DNA of 64,000 nt from Arthrobacter sp. SO5 (GTDB lineage Bacteria; Actinomycetota; Actinomycetes; Actinomycetales; Micrococcaceae): contig NZ_MQTQ01000003.1 in NCBI RefSeq assembly GCF_020532805.1, positions 1 to 64,000 on the forward strand, in the 5' to 3' direction. The translations under genes were made by a program, and so were the position numbers. Of this stretch, positions 50,272 through 59,458 are shown one piece after another (position 1 is the first letter of the stretch; each line of letters starts with the position of its first letter). The notes under the pieces were generated by a model that did no database searches, had not been told where the DNA came from, and worked only from the letters and a program-made list of their open reading frames with translations.

Positions 50272-51378
50272 TCAGCGGACCGCTTCCGGGATTTCCTTCG
50301 GGGCCTTACGGATCCGCGTTCCCACCAATGCCCCAGGTGCCTCCAGCAGCCAGTGGAACGGACCCGAGCGGATCCGCGCGCCCAGCCACACGGTGGCCAC
50401 CACAATGGGCAACGTCACCAGGGGAGGGAGCAGCGCGTTGGAGAGATCCAGGTTGGCGTGCAGGATGGGCATTAATCCACTGATCTTGACCACCGCGCTG
50501 AGCAAGGAAATCAGGAAAATGTGGAAGATGTAGACGGGCAGTGTCTGGCTGCCCAGCCGCTGCAGCATGCGGGGAACGGTCCCCTCCATCCGGACCAAGC
50601 CCACAAGCTGCGCCATCGCGTAGAGCGCCAGGCAGGACAACAGCACCTTCAGCTCAATTTCCAGATCGAACATCATCATCGGCAGGCACACCATGACGTA
50701 CGCGGCTCCCGCCAGCGCCAGCTTCGAGTACGACGCCGAGGCCATGGTCCGGTCCCACAGGCCGCGGCCATGCACGCCCAGGTAGAACCAGACAAAGTTG
50801 GCCGCCAGCGAGGCGAACTTGGCGTTGTCCATTGGTGCCGTCAGCAGGGTGGCCGCACTCTCGCGCAGCACCGGGGAGAGCGCGCTGAGGATCCCCAGCG
50901 GGATCAGGGCATAGACACTGTAGCGGCCCAGGACCCTGATCATCACCCAGGTCGCCAGGAAGAAGACCGGCAGGGCATAGAGATACCAGAACGACGTCGG
51001 CAGCACCAGGCTCAGGACCACCTCTCCGGCCGTCGGGGCCGGCGCTCCGTTGCGCGAGAGCGGCAACCATAACCTGATCAGGAAGAGAAACGTCCAGATG
51101 GCGTAGACGTAGTAAAGCCCGATCGTCCGTCGCTTGGAGGCGCCCAGGCCCTTGCCCAGGGCGCTGACACTCAGGAGACCGGAGATGAAGAAAAACAGCG
51201 GCATACGGAGCGGACTCAAGGCCTCGCTGAACGGCCACCAGAAGCCTTCGTAGTCATCGTTGACCTGGGTTTCCATGAAGAGCGCCGAGTGGAAGAGCAC
51301 CACCAGTACCATGCAGAGGCCCTTGGAGAAATCGACCCACTGAAGTTTCACCTTGCGCGGCGCATCGTCTACTGACAT
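50272..51378 (-). CDS. Acyltransferase family membrane protein
   Basis: The 368-residue protein starts at ATG 51378 (MSVDDAPRKVKLQWVDFSKGLCMVLVVLFHSALFM), with GAGGGGG upstream. It is an Acyl_transf_3 family member with about ten membrane helices. The FSKGLCMVLVVLFHS segment carries the conserved His, and RMPLFFFISGLLSVSAL the Arg. PTSFWYLYALPVFFLATWVMIRV and GSQTLPVYIFHIFLISLL are typical. Such proteins O-acetylate or O-acylate surface polysaccharides or lipids. It is convergent with galU and may modify a related glycan. Confidence 0.88.
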   Translation of the reverse strand: MSVDDAPRKVKLQWVDFSKGLCMVLVVLFHSALFMETQVNDDYEGFWWPFSEALSPLRMPLFFFISGLLSVSALGKGLGASKRRTIGLYYVYAIWTFLFLIRLWLPLSRNGAPAPTAGEVVLSLVLPTSFWYLYALPVFFLATWVMIRVLGRYSVYALIPLGILSALSPVLRESAATLLTAPMDNAKFASLAANFVWFYLGVHGRGLWDRTMASASYSKLALAGAAYVMVCLPMMMFDLEIELKVLLSCLALYAMAQLVGLVRMEGTVPRMLQRLGSQTLPVYIFHIFLISLLSAVVKISGLMPILHANLDLSNALLPPLVTLPIVVATVWLGARIRSGPFHWLLEAPGALVGTRIRKAPKEIPEAVR

Positions 51379-51593
51379 GCCGATCCCCCTCAACCATGCT
51401 GCCGCTCGCGCCGCCGCCGCCGTTTGACCAGACCGGGAATCACGGTCCGCGGGCATCGGCGAGGCTGGCGGCCGGAGTGGCCCCCCTGCTTGAGCCGTTG
51501 CCGCCTTAGCGCCAGCCTAGGGGACAGGACCACCCGCGTCCACAGTAGTTGCGGGGCGGGAATCCAAGTGGTTAGGCCGCTCCATTCCAAGTG

Positions 51594-52058
51594 CTAGCGG
51601 GTATCCACGTCCTCAAAAACGAGGAACGTCTGGGTGTCCAGCACGCCGGGCATGGACTGCAGCTGGTCGAAGATCACCCGCCGCAGATCCACGTTGTCCA
51701 CGGCGCGGACCAGCAGGATGACGTCGAAGTCCCCGCCGACCAGGGCGACGTGATGCACCTCCGGAATGGCGCGCAGCAGTTCCCGCAGCTCCCGCCAGGA
51801 ATGCTGACGCACCTTGAGGGTCACATAGGCCGAGGACTTGAGGCCGGCCTTGATGGGGTCCACAAGCGCCGTGAACTTGGTCAGGACGCCCTCGCCGGTC
51901 AGGCGGGCAATGCGGGTATAGGCGTGTGCGCGGGAGATGTGGACGTTTTCCGCAACCTGGGTGACGGACATCCGGCCGTCCCGCGTCAGCTCGGCAATGA
52001 TGTTCCGGTCCACATCATCCAGGGGAACCGCCGTCTGGTCCGCTTCGGTTTCTGCCAT
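51594..52058 (-). CDS. Lrp/AsnC family transcriptional regulator
   Basis: The 154-residue protein starts MAETEADQTAVPLDDVDRNIIAELTRDGRMSVTQVAENVHISRAHAYTRIARLTGEGVLTKFTALVDP: the AsnC-type winged helix (about 12-60) followed by the RAM ligand domain (about 77-150, VTLKVRQHSWRELRELLRAIPEVHHVALVGGDFDVILLV). Upstream in-frame starts to 52181 run into the regulatory region, so ATG 52058 is preferred. It is divergent from a 2-oxoacid dehydrogenase operon, the classic layout of a BkdR-type regulator controlling branched-chain keto-acid oxidation. Palindromes lie in the 159-bp gap. Confidence 0.88.
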   Translation of the reverse strand: MAETEADQTAVPLDDVDRNIIAELTRDGRMSVTQVAENVHISRAHAYTRIARLTGEGVLTKFTALVDPIKAGLKSSAYVTLKVRQHSWRELRELLRAIPEVHHVALVGGDFDVILLVRAVDNVDLRRVIFDQLQSMPGVLDTQTFLVFEDVDTR

Positions 52059-52105
52059 TTGTCCACGCCCCCCGCCGGTAATCCAGCTCACACTTACGTT
52101 TTGTC

Positions 52106-52129
52106 TTCTAGAATAGGCCAGAATTCTGG
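52106..52129. promoter_or_regulatory. Paired palindromes, probable Lrp-type operators
   Basis: TTCTAGAA (52106-52113) and CCAGAATTCTGG (52118-52129) are perfect palindromes four bases apart. They lie in the A+T-rich gap between the Lrp-type gene (start 52058) and the dehydrogenase operon (start 52218). Lrp proteins bind such half-site arrays. Confidence 0.6.
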
Positions 52130-52217
52130 ACTTCTCCAAGATTTTCGCAAGGGGTGGATACGAAACATCGTCCGGGACCATACTTGGGGTGAATAGTGGC
52201 TACAGAAGGACGGACCA

Positions 52218-53453
52218 ATGACGATCTCCGCAGACCACACTGCGCAGGACCCGGCAACGAATGACCCGGCGTCGGGCGCGCCAACGCAGAGCCATTCGAC
52301 AGAAGACGCCGCCAGCGAGGCCGTGCGTAAATTCGGCATCACGGTAGAGGACTACATGTTGCCGGCCCGCCACCAGATCCAGATAGTGGGCCCGGACGGC
52401 ACCCTGAACCCCCACACCGAACAGGGCGCCCAGCCCGGCCACGAATACACGCTCCCCGGCGACGAGGACCTGGTGGCCGCCTACGAGCAGCTCGTCATCG
52501 GACGCCGCGTCAACGACCAGAACTCCGCCCTGGTCCGGCAGGGCCGGATGGCCGTCTACCCCTCCAGCCACGGCCAGGAGGCCTGCCAGGTTGCCGCCGC
52601 GCTCTGCCTGTCCCAGGGCGACTGGATGTTCCCCACCTACCGCGACTCCGTAGCCGTAATGGCCCGCGGTGTGGATCCTGTCCAGACCATGACGCTGTTC
52701 CGCGGCGACTGGCACGGCGGCTACAACCCGGCCGAGCATAAAGTCGGCATCCAGTGCACCCCGCTGACCACCCAGCTCCTGCACGGCGTCGGCGTCGCCC
52801 ATGCCGCCAAGCTGCGCGGCGAGGACACCGTCGTCCTGGCCATGTGCGGCGACGGCGCCACGAGCGAAGGCGACTTCCACGAGGCCCTGAACTTCGCCGC
52901 CGTCTTTCACCTGCCCGTGGTCTTCTTCGTCCAGAACAACCAGTACGCGATCTCGGTCCCCCTGGCGCACCAGTCCGTGGCGCCATCGCTCGCCCACAAG
53001 GCTGTCGGCTACGGGATGGCCGGCGAGCGCGTGGACGGCAACGACGTCGTCGCCCTGCTCGCCGTGCTGGGACGTGCCGTTAAGCTGGCCCGCGAAGGCT
53101 CCGGGCCTCTGCTCGTGGAGGCGCACACGTACCGGATGCAGGCCCACACCAACGCCGACGACGCCACCCGCTACCGCCAGGACAGCGAGGTCGCCGAATG
53201 GGTGGCCAAGGACCCGCTGAGCCGGATGAACACCTACCTGGCGGGCCGCGGACTGCTCGACGACGGCCGCGCCGCCGCGATTGCCGAAAAAGCCGAGGCC
53301 GTGGCCGCACAGCTGCGCGACGGTCTGAGCGAGGACGTCCCCGTCGATCCGCAGGACCTCTTCAAATACGTCTTCTCCACCCCTACTGCGCAGCTGAAGG
53401 AACAGTCCGCCATGCTCGCCGACGAACTCGCCCGGGAAGAGGCCGCGAAATGA
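52218..53453 (+). CDS. bkdA: 2-oxoacid dehydrogenase E1 alpha subunit
   Basis: The 411-residue protein is a thiamine diphosphate-dependent decarboxylase subunit. Motifs are IGRRVNDQNSALVRQGRMAVYPSSHGQEACQVAAALCL, DWMFPTYRDSVAVMARGV and the TPP motif MCGDGATSEGDFHEALNFAAVFHLPVVFFVQNNQYAISVP (GDG to NN spacing). VEAHTYRMQAHTNADDATRYR follows. With the E1 beta and E2 genes next it forms a branched-chain keto-acid or pyruvate dehydrogenase complex. The divergent Lrp-type regulator favours branched-chain keto acids. GGACC precedes ATG. Confidence 0.88.
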   Translation: MTISADHTAQDPATNDPASGAPTQSHSTEDAASEAVRKFGITVEDYMLPARHQIQIVGPDGTLNPHTEQGAQPGHEYTLPGDEDLVAAYEQLVIGRRVNDQNSALVRQGRMAVYPSSHGQEACQVAAALCLSQGDWMFPTYRDSVAVMARGVDPVQTMTLFRGDWHGGYNPAEHKVGIQCTPLTTQLLHGVGVAHAAKLRGEDTVVLAMCGDGATSEGDFHEALNFAAVFHLPVVFFVQNNQYAISVPLAHQSVAPSLAHKAVGYGMAGERVDGNDVVALLAVLGRAVKLAREGSGPLLVEAHTYRMQAHTNADDATRYRQDSEVAEWVAKDPLSRMNTYLAGRGLLDDGRAAAIAEKAEAVAAQLRDGLSEDVPVDPQDLFKYVFSTPTAQLKEQSAMLADELAREEAAK

Positions 53454-54574
53454 GCCCCACCATCACCACCTCGTCCGAGGCCAACGGCAACGTCAGCGCG
53501 GCCACCGCCCGTGCGGCCGCCACGGCTGCTGCCGCCGCCGAGCAGAAGGCGGCGCAGACGGGGGCGCAAACCATTACCCTGGCCAAGGCCCTGAACACCG
53601 CCATGGCCGACGCCATGCACGCGGACCCCTCAGTCCTGGTCTTCGGCGAGGATGTCGGCATGCTCGGCGGCGTCTTCCGGATTACGGACGGGCTCACCAG
53701 GACCTTTGGGAAGAGCCGCTGCTTCGACACCCCGCTCGCCGAGTCCGGCATCGTCGGCATGGCCGTCGGCATGGCGATGAACGGCATGCGCCCGGTCATC
53801 GAGATGCAGTTCGACGCCTTCGCCTACCCAGCCTTCGAGCAGATCGTCAGCCACGTGGCCAAGATGCACAACCGCACCAAGGGCGCCGTGAAACTGCCGA
53901 TGGTCATCCGCGTCCCGTACGCCGGCGGCATCGGGGGAGTGGAGCACCACTGCGACTCCTCCGAGGCCTACTACGCGCACACCGCCGGGCTCAAGGTCTT
54001 CACCCCGGCCACCGTCGCCGACGGCTACCGGATGCTCCGCGAGGCTATCGATTCCGATGATCCGGTCATGTTCATGGAGCCCAAGAAGCTCTACTGGTCC
54101 AAGGACCAGGTGGACCTGGGCGCACTGCGCGCCGATCACGCCGCGAACACCGAGCGCGGCACGTCCTCCGAAGGCCGGGCCGCCGTCGCCCGCCCGGGCA
54201 CTGACGCGACCCTGATCGCCTACGGGCCGTCCGTCCCGACCGCGCTCGCCGCCGCCGCGGCGGCCGCCGAGGAAGGCCGCTCGCTGGAAGTGATCGACGT
54301 CCGCTCGATCGTGCCGTTCGACGACGAAACGGTCTGCGCCTCGGTCCGCAAGACCGGCCGGGCCGTCGTCATCGCCGAGGCGCACGGCTTTGCGTCCGTC
54401 TCCTCCGAGATCGTCGCCCGGGTCCAGGAGCGCTGCTTCCACTACCTCGCCGCGCCGATCCGCCGCGTCACGGGCTTCGACGTGCCGTACCCGGCGCCCA
54501 AGCTCGAGCACTACTACCTGCCCGGCGTGGACCGCATCCTCGACGCCGTTGACGACCTCCAGTGGGAGAACTGA
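53450..54574 (+). CDS. bkdB: 2-oxoacid dehydrogenase E1 beta subunit
   Basis: The 374-residue protein starts ATG 53450, overlapping the E1 alpha stop (ATGA). The first about 45 residues are Ala-rich and unlike the family. Then TLAKALNTAMADAMHADPSVLVFGEDVGMLGGVFRITDGL, PLAESGIVGMAVGMAMNGMRPVIEMQF, FAYPAFEQIVSHVAKM and MFMEPKKLYW follow, typical of E1 beta transketolase-like domains. The C-terminal transketolase domain has TDATLIAYGPSVPTALAAA and SLEVIDVRSIVPFDDETVCASVRKTGRAVVIAE. It pairs with E1 alpha as an alpha2-beta2 tetramer. Confidence 0.9.
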   Translation: MSPTITTSSEANGNVSAATARAAATAAAAAEQKAAQTGAQTITLAKALNTAMADAMHADPSVLVFGEDVGMLGGVFRITDGLTRTFGKSRCFDTPLAESGIVGMAVGMAMNGMRPVIEMQFDAFAYPAFEQIVSHVAKMHNRTKGAVKLPMVIRVPYAGGIGGVEHHCDSSEAYYAHTAGLKVFTPATVADGYRMLREAIDSDDPVMFMEPKKLYWSKDQVDLGALRADHAANTERGTSSEGRAAVARPGTDATLIAYGPSVPTALAAAAAAAEEGRSLEVIDVRSIVPFDDETVCASVRKTGRAVVIAEAHGFASVSSEIVARVQERCFHYLAAPIRRVTGFDVPYPAPKLEHYYLPGVDRILDAVDDLQWEN

Positions 54575-54576
54575 CC

Positions 54577-56130
54577 ATGAGCGAACCGAAAGTATTCCTC
54601 CTCCCGGACCTCGGCGAGGGCCTCACCGAAGCCGAGCTCGTCAGCTGGCTTGTTGCCGTTGGCGACGAGATCCGCGTCGACCAGCCGATCGCCGAGGTGG
54701 AGACCGCAAAGTCCATGGTGGAGGTGCCCTCTCCTTACGCCGGGACCGTGGCTGTGCTGCATGGCGAGCCCGGGCAGACGCTCGACGTCGGGAAGCCGTT
54801 GATTTCGGTTACTCCGGTTGGTGTCTCGGTTGCGGGTGGCGCCGTTGGCGCCGCCACAGGCAATGCCGCCCCCGCCCCTTCGCCGGACAGCATTCGTCCT
54901 GCGGACGATGCTGCCGGCTCCGACAGGCCCGATGCCACTCCCGGGGCGGCATTGCCTGCGCCCGCGGGGTCTGCTTCTGACTCGCCTGCCGCTGCCGCTG
55001 TTGCTGCTGAGACCTACCGCGAGGAGGAGAAGGCTGGGTCCGGGAATGTCCTGATTGGGTATGGGACTCCTGGTGGACATGGGGTTGCCCGGCGGACCCG
55101 GGCGCCTAAGCGGGGGTCGGTCCAGGTCGCTGCCGCTGAGAAGGCTGCCGATGATCTGGTGCTCCTGCGGACCCGGGTTCCCGGGAAGCTGGGGGCTGTT
55201 ATTTCTCCGCTGGTCCGGCGGCTGGCGCGGGACCACGGGGTCGATTTGGGGGAGCTGCAGGGGTCCGGGGCCAGCGGACTCATTATGCGCCGCGATGTCG
55301 AGGCAGTGATTAAGCCGGCTCCGGTGGTTGAGCGTCCGGCTGCTGAAGCGGTTCAAACTTCTCCGCCAGCTCCAGTTGCGGCCACCGATGATACCGATGC
55401 CCGAACAGGGCTTGGCATTGCCGGGCGTACCCCGGTCCGGGGCGTGCGCAAGGCCGTTGCCGCGAACATGACGCGCAGCCGCTCGGAAATCCCGGAGGCG
55501 ACCGTGTGGGTGGACGTGGACGCCACAGCCCTGGTGGAATTGCGTGCCGCGCTGAAGAAGACCGACCCGGACCAGACGCCGGGGCTGCTCGCTTTCATCG
55601 CCCGTTTCGTGACTGCCGGGCTGAAGAAGTTCCCGGAGCTGAACACCCGGATCGTCACCACCGAGGACACCACCGGCGGGGCGACGCAGGAGATCGTGGC
55701 CTTCGACGGCGTCAACCTCGGCTTCGCGGCGCAGACGGACCGCGGCCTCATGGTCCCCTCCGTGCGCAACGCTGACAAACTCAGCGCCCGCGAGCTGGAC
55801 GCCGAGATCCGCCGGCTCACCGCCGTCGTCCGCGATGGCAAGGCGAGCCCCGCCGAACTGGGCAGCGGCACCTTCACGCTGAACAACTACGGCGTCTTCG
55901 GGGTGGATGGCTCTGCCGCGATCATCAACCACCCGGAGGCGGGGATCCTCGGCGTCGGGCGGATCATCGACAAGCCCTGGGTGGTGAACGGCGAACTGGC
56001 CGTCCGCAAGGTCACCGAGCTGACTCTCACCTTCGACCACCGCGTCTGCGACGGCGGCACCGCAGGCGGTTTCCTGCGCTTCGTGGCCGATGCGATCGAG
56101 AACCCGGGCTCCGTGCTGGCCGACCTCTGA
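54577..56130 (+). CDS. bkdC: 2-oxoacid dehydrogenase E2 (dihydrolipoamide acyltransferase)
   Basis: The 517-residue protein has an N-terminal lipoyl domain with Lys45 in EVETAKSMVEVPSPYAG. A long Ala/Pro-rich linker follows (about 85-165), then an E3-binding domain (VISPLVRRLARDHGVDLGELQGSGASGLIMRRDVEAV), and a C-terminal acyltransferase domain with DHRVCDGG (His488, Asp). Codon use in the linker and E3-binding stretch (about 54780-55380) is unusual, with far more G- and T-ending codons than either side. The ATG is 2 bp after the E1 beta stop. An E3 gene is not in the window. Confidence 0.9.
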   Translation: MSEPKVFLLPDLGEGLTEAELVSWLVAVGDEIRVDQPIAEVETAKSMVEVPSPYAGTVAVLHGEPGQTLDVGKPLISVTPVGVSVAGGAVGAATGNAAPAPSPDSIRPADDAAGSDRPDATPGAALPAPAGSASDSPAAAAVAAETYREEEKAGSGNVLIGYGTPGGHGVARRTRAPKRGSVQVAAAEKAADDLVLLRTRVPGKLGAVISPLVRRLARDHGVDLGELQGSGASGLIMRRDVEAVIKPAPVVERPAAEAVQTSPPAPVAATDDTDARTGLGIAGRTPVRGVRKAVAANMTRSRSEIPEATVWVDVDATALVELRAALKKTDPDQTPGLLAFIARFVTAGLKKFPELNTRIVTTEDTTGGATQEIVAFDGVNLGFAAQTDRGLMVPSVRNADKLSARELDAEIRRLTAVVRDGKASPAELGSGTFTLNNYGVFGVDGSAAIINHPEAGILGVGRIIDKPWVVNGELAVRKVTELTLTFDHRVCDGGTAGGFLRFVADAIENPGSVLADL

Positions 56131-56266
56131 GCCCGAGCCGAGCCTTATCTTTGGGCCTTTGAGCGCGAAGAGTCGCGGTCCAGCTCCCGGCCAGCCCAGG
56201 TGGGTAGAATCGTGGGCAGAACATCGCACCAACGACGGCGTGAAAGTGCCGGAACACGGAGATTTA

Positions 56267-57082
56267 ATGTCACGATGGCTCGAGGTCGGCCCGGACAACT
56301 ATGTCCTGACCACTCAAGGATTCCTGCTCAATACCGGCTTGGTGGTCGGTACCGAACGGGCCATGGTGATCGACACCGGCGGCGGTCCCCGGCAGGGACG
56401 CGAGATCCTGGACGCCGTGCGTGCGAAGACCCAGTTGCCGCTCGTCGTCGTCAATACCCACGCCCACTACGACCACTTCTTCGGCAACTCCGTGTTCGCC
56501 GACGACGGCGTCACCGAGTTTTGGGCCCACGAGAACTGCGCCGCGGAAATCGAGGGCCACGGAGACGAGCAGCGCCGTTTCGTGGCGTCGGCGGAGCCGG
56601 AGATGGCTGCCGGCGAAGGCGGCAACGCCGAACTCGTGGTCCCGAACGCGATCGTGAAGGACCAGCCCGTGCTGGTGGACCTCGGCGGACAGCGCGCCAC
56701 GTTGTTCTATCTGGGCCGCGGCCACACCGACGGCGACCTGCTGGTCGGGACGGCCACCACCCTCTATGCGGGGGACCTGGTGGAACAGGGATCACACCCG
56801 TCCTTCGAGGACTCCTACCCCGAGGACTGGGCCAACGCCCTCCGGCACCTCTCCGCGCTGCGGCACCGCTACGAATTCCTGGTTCCCGGCCACGGGGAAC
56901 CGTGCAGCGACCAGTTCGTCAAGACCATGGCCAACACCATGACCACGGCCGTGCGGCAGGCCACCCAGGCCACCCGCGAGACTCCCAGCGACGCCACCAA
57001 GGCCATCCCGATCCTGCCCTACGGCCCGGAGCAATCCCGGTGGTTCATCACACGCCTGCAGGAGACGCGGGCGCATCACTGA
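56267..57082 (+). CDS. Metallo-beta-lactamase fold hydrolase
   Basis: The 271-residue protein starts ATG 56267 behind ACGGAGA (MSRWLEVGPDNYVLTTQGFLLNTGLVVGTERAMVIDTGGG). The MBL signature VVNTHAHYDHFFGN (HxHxDH) is at about 62-75. GRGHTDGDLLVGTATTLYAGDLVEQGSHPS gives the later metal His and Asp, and VPGHGEPC the last His. It belongs to the broad hydrolase subgroup near glyoxalase II; the substrate is unknown. It is 136 bp after bkdC and may share its transcript. Confidence 0.9.
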   Translation: MSRWLEVGPDNYVLTTQGFLLNTGLVVGTERAMVIDTGGGPRQGREILDAVRAKTQLPLVVVNTHAHYDHFFGNSVFADDGVTEFWAHENCAAEIEGHGDEQRRFVASAEPEMAAGEGGNAELVVPNAIVKDQPVLVDLGGQRATLFYLGRGHTDGDLLVGTATTLYAGDLVEQGSHPSFEDSYPEDWANALRHLSALRHRYEFLVPGHGEPCSDQFVKTMANTMTTAVRQATQATRETPSDATKAIPILPYGPEQSRWFITRLQETRAHH

Positions 57083-57201
57083 CGCCGGGGTTTGGGCCGT
57101 CGATGAGAAGGGTACTCACGGCAGCGCCTAGACTTACTCTTTGAACGACGTCAAACAAGCGCCGCAGCGTGCCCCGCTGTGAGTCCTGGGAGAAATCAAA
57201 G

Positions 57202-58686
57202 ATGCCCGAATCGGTGGAAGACAATTCAGCTGCCACTGCTGACAACCCAGGGCAGCCTGACATTCGCCGCCGCCGCGACCTGCGTCGAGCCGACGGAGAA
57301 AGTACTGCTGCCCGGACAGGAACCATGCCGGTCGTCAACCCTCGCACCAGCCCCTTCGACGCCGCCGACCGGCAGGTATCTGACCGTCCCGCACCGCTGC
57401 GCCGCAGCTCGTGGGCCGAGGCCGCGGAAGCAGCAGACGAGCGCTTTGCGGCCACCGGATCCACACCGGTGATCCGGCGGGTGCCGGCCGCGCCTTTGCC
57501 GCCAACCGCTCCGCCCGCGTCGGCTGCCCCGGACGCCGACCCGGCGTCGGACCCTGACGGGCAGACGTTAGGCGGGCAGGTGCTTGACGGGTCCGACGAC
57601 GGCGACGACGCGGCGCCCGCGTTTGGGCGCGGACGCTCCGCGGCCCCCGCGCCGCCCTCCCGTCGTTCGGCCGTGCCCGCCGCGCCGGGGACCGCGCCCT
57701 CCGTACCGGCCCTGCCCTCCCGCTCGGCCAGCCGTGCGGCGGCTTTGGCTGCCCCGGCCCCCGACTTCATCAGCTCGCCGGGCCTCTTTGTCCGGGAGCA
57801 GAAGCCGCGGCCGCTGGGCGGCTTCCGCGGCGCCCTGTACACGATGACCGGAGGCGGGCTGAACCTGGGCCCGAGTACCCGCCAGCGCGAGGAGGACGAA
57901 CTCGCCCGGCGCATCTCCCGCCAGCTCCAGGGCAGCTACAACACTGCCGTCCTCAGCCTCAAGGGCGGCATCGGCAAGACGTCGACCACGGTCGGAGTCG
58001 GGCTGACACTGGCGGAATTCCGCGGTGATCCGCCGTGCGCGATCGACGCCAACCCGGACTCCGGCGACCTCGTGGAGCGCGCCCTCGGCGAGGGCATCTA
58101 CCAGCAGCAAAGTCCGCGCACCATCACGGATCTGCTCAAGAACGTCGACTCCGTCGATTCCCTCACCGCCCTGGCCCGCTACATGCACCACGCCGGCAGG
58201 CTCCACCTGATTGCCGGCGAGCAGGACCCCGAGGTCTCGGATTCGCTGACGGCCGAGGAGTACCTGCGGATCCGCAAGCTCATCTCCGGCTACTACTCGG
58301 TGGCCCTCACGGACTGCGGTACCGGCGTCACGCACAACGCCATGAGCGGCATTCTGCAGTCCGCGGACAACCTGATCATCGCGGCCGGCTACGCCGTCAG
58401 CGGCGCCAAGCGCGCCCGCAGCACCCTGCAGTGGCTGGCCGGACACGGCTACGAGGACCTGGCACGCAACGCCGTCGTCGTCATCACCGACAAGGACGAG
58501 GTGTCCTCCCGGGTGGACAAGGACGCGATCGAGGACCACCTTTCCGGCATCTGCCGGCAGCTGATCGCTGTCCCGCACGACCGCGGGGTGGCCGACGGCG
58601 ATCTGGTCACCCTCGAGGTGCTCCGCCCGGAAACGCGGCGGGCCTACCGGGAGATTGCCGCCGCGATTGTGGACGGCTACGTTTAG
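57202..58686 (+). CDS. ParA/MinD-like ATPase with long disordered N-terminus
   Basis: The 494-residue protein starts at ATG 57202 (MPESVEDNSAATADN, GGGAG upstream). The first about 230 residues are a disordered Ala/Pro/Asp-rich region with an Arg-rich patch (IRRRRDLRRADGE). The ATPase domain carries the deviant Walker A LSLKGGIGKTSTTVGVG with Lys254 and CAIDANPDSGDLVERAL. This architecture occurs in actinobacterial MinD/ParA-like proteins, some next to ESX secretion genes. There are no ESX genes here. It is 2 bp upstream of a GAF-ANTAR gene and could position or regulate a membrane machine; that is inference. Confidence 0.82.
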   Translation: MPESVEDNSAATADNPGQPDIRRRRDLRRADGESTAARTGTMPVVNPRTSPFDAADRQVSDRPAPLRRSSWAEAAEAADERFAATGSTPVIRRVPAAPLPPTAPPASAAPDADPASDPDGQTLGGQVLDGSDDGDDAAPAFGRGRSAAPAPPSRRSAVPAAPGTAPSVPALPSRSASRAAALAAPAPDFISSPGLFVREQKPRPLGGFRGALYTMTGGGLNLGPSTRQREEDELARRISRQLQGSYNTAVLSLKGGIGKTSTTVGVGLTLAEFRGDPPCAIDANPDSGDLVERALGEGIYQQQSPRTITDLLKNVDSVDSLTALARYMHHAGRLHLIAGEQDPEVSDSLTAEEYLRIRKLISGYYSVALTDCGTGVTHNAMSGILQSADNLIIAAGYAVSGAKRARSTLQWLAGHGYEDLARNAVVVITDKDEVSSRVDKDAIEDHLSGICRQLIAVPHDRGVADGDLVTLEVLRPETRRAYREIAAAIVDGYV

Positions 58687-58688
58687 GC

Positions 58689-59423
58689 ATGACCAACAAC
58701 GCCGGGGATGAAGCGGCCCTTCAGCTTCAGGACCTGCTCCTGGGCACGGAGAACGTCGAAGATTTCCTCGGCCGGCTCGCTTCCTTCTCAGCGGCAACGC
58801 TCACCCAGGCGGCCGGCGCCGAGATCGAGTGCGGCGTGACACTGCAGCGCCGGAAGAAAACCGCGACCGTGGCGGGGAGTAGCGCCCGGGCCGTCATCCT
58901 GGACCGCATCGAGCAAAGCCTCGGCGAAGGCCCATGCATCGATGCCCTGCGCACCAAATCCGTGGTCCTGCTGGCCGACGTCGCCACCGATCCGCGCTGG
59001 CCGGACTACCAGCTGCAGCTCGCGGCGCAGGGCTGCCGCAGCACCCTGGGCGTTCCGTTGGAGATCGGCGAGGACGCTGCCGCGGCACTGAATTTCTTCG
59101 GTTCGGACACCGGGCTCTTCACCGATGCGATCATCGCCGAGGCGGAGGGCTTCGCCGACCTCGCCGGCCGGGCCCTGCGCCTCGCCGTCCGGATCGGGAC
59201 CGCCCAGTCCCGGGCCGAAGACCTGCAGGCCGCCATGGAGCACCGCACGTCCATCGATCTGGCGTGCGGCATCGTCATGGCCCAGAACCGCTGCTCCCAG
59301 AAGGACGCCATGGCCATCCTCACCCGGGTCTCCAGCAACCGGAACCAGAAACTCCGCGACGTGGCCGCGGAAATCCTGCGGAAACTCACCGGCGGAGAAG
59401 TCAGCACCCACTTCGACGCCTAA
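58689..59423 (+). CDS. GAF and ANTAR domain protein
   Basis: The 244-residue protein starts ATG 58689, 2 bp after the ATPase stop. A GAF-like sensor domain (about 25-160, LTQAAGAEIECGVTLQRR to SDTGLFTDAIIAEAEGFADLAGRALRLAVR) is followed by an ANTAR RNA-binding domain (about 178-235, EDLQAAMEHRTSIDLACGIVMAQNRCSQKDAMAILTRVSSNRNQKLRDVAAEIL). ANTAR proteins bind paired hairpins in mRNA leaders to stop termination. The target is unknown. It is followed by an MFS gene 35 bp on. Confidence 0.9.
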   Translation: MTNNAGDEAALQLQDLLLGTENVEDFLGRLASFSAATLTQAAGAEIECGVTLQRRKKTATVAGSSARAVILDRIEQSLGEGPCIDALRTKSVVLLADVATDPRWPDYQLQLAAQGCRSTLGVPLEIGEDAAAALNFFGSDTGLFTDAIIAEAEGFADLAGRALRLAVRIGTAQSRAEDLQAAMEHRTSIDLACGIVMAQNRCSQKDAMAILTRVSSNRNQKLRDVAAEILRKLTGGEVSTHFDA

Positions 59424-59458
59424 AGCCCGGATCCGGCGGTGCCCCTAGGATGAAGGGG

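Noticed and set aside
58035-58688. Open frame upstream of the GAF-ANTAR gene
   Set aside because: It overlaps the ATPase in another frame and is arginine-rich; ATG 58689 starts the conserved protein.
58934-59458. Open frame upstream of the MFS gene
   Set aside because: Overlaps GAF-ANTAR in a shadow frame; the transporter starts at 59459 with its first helix.
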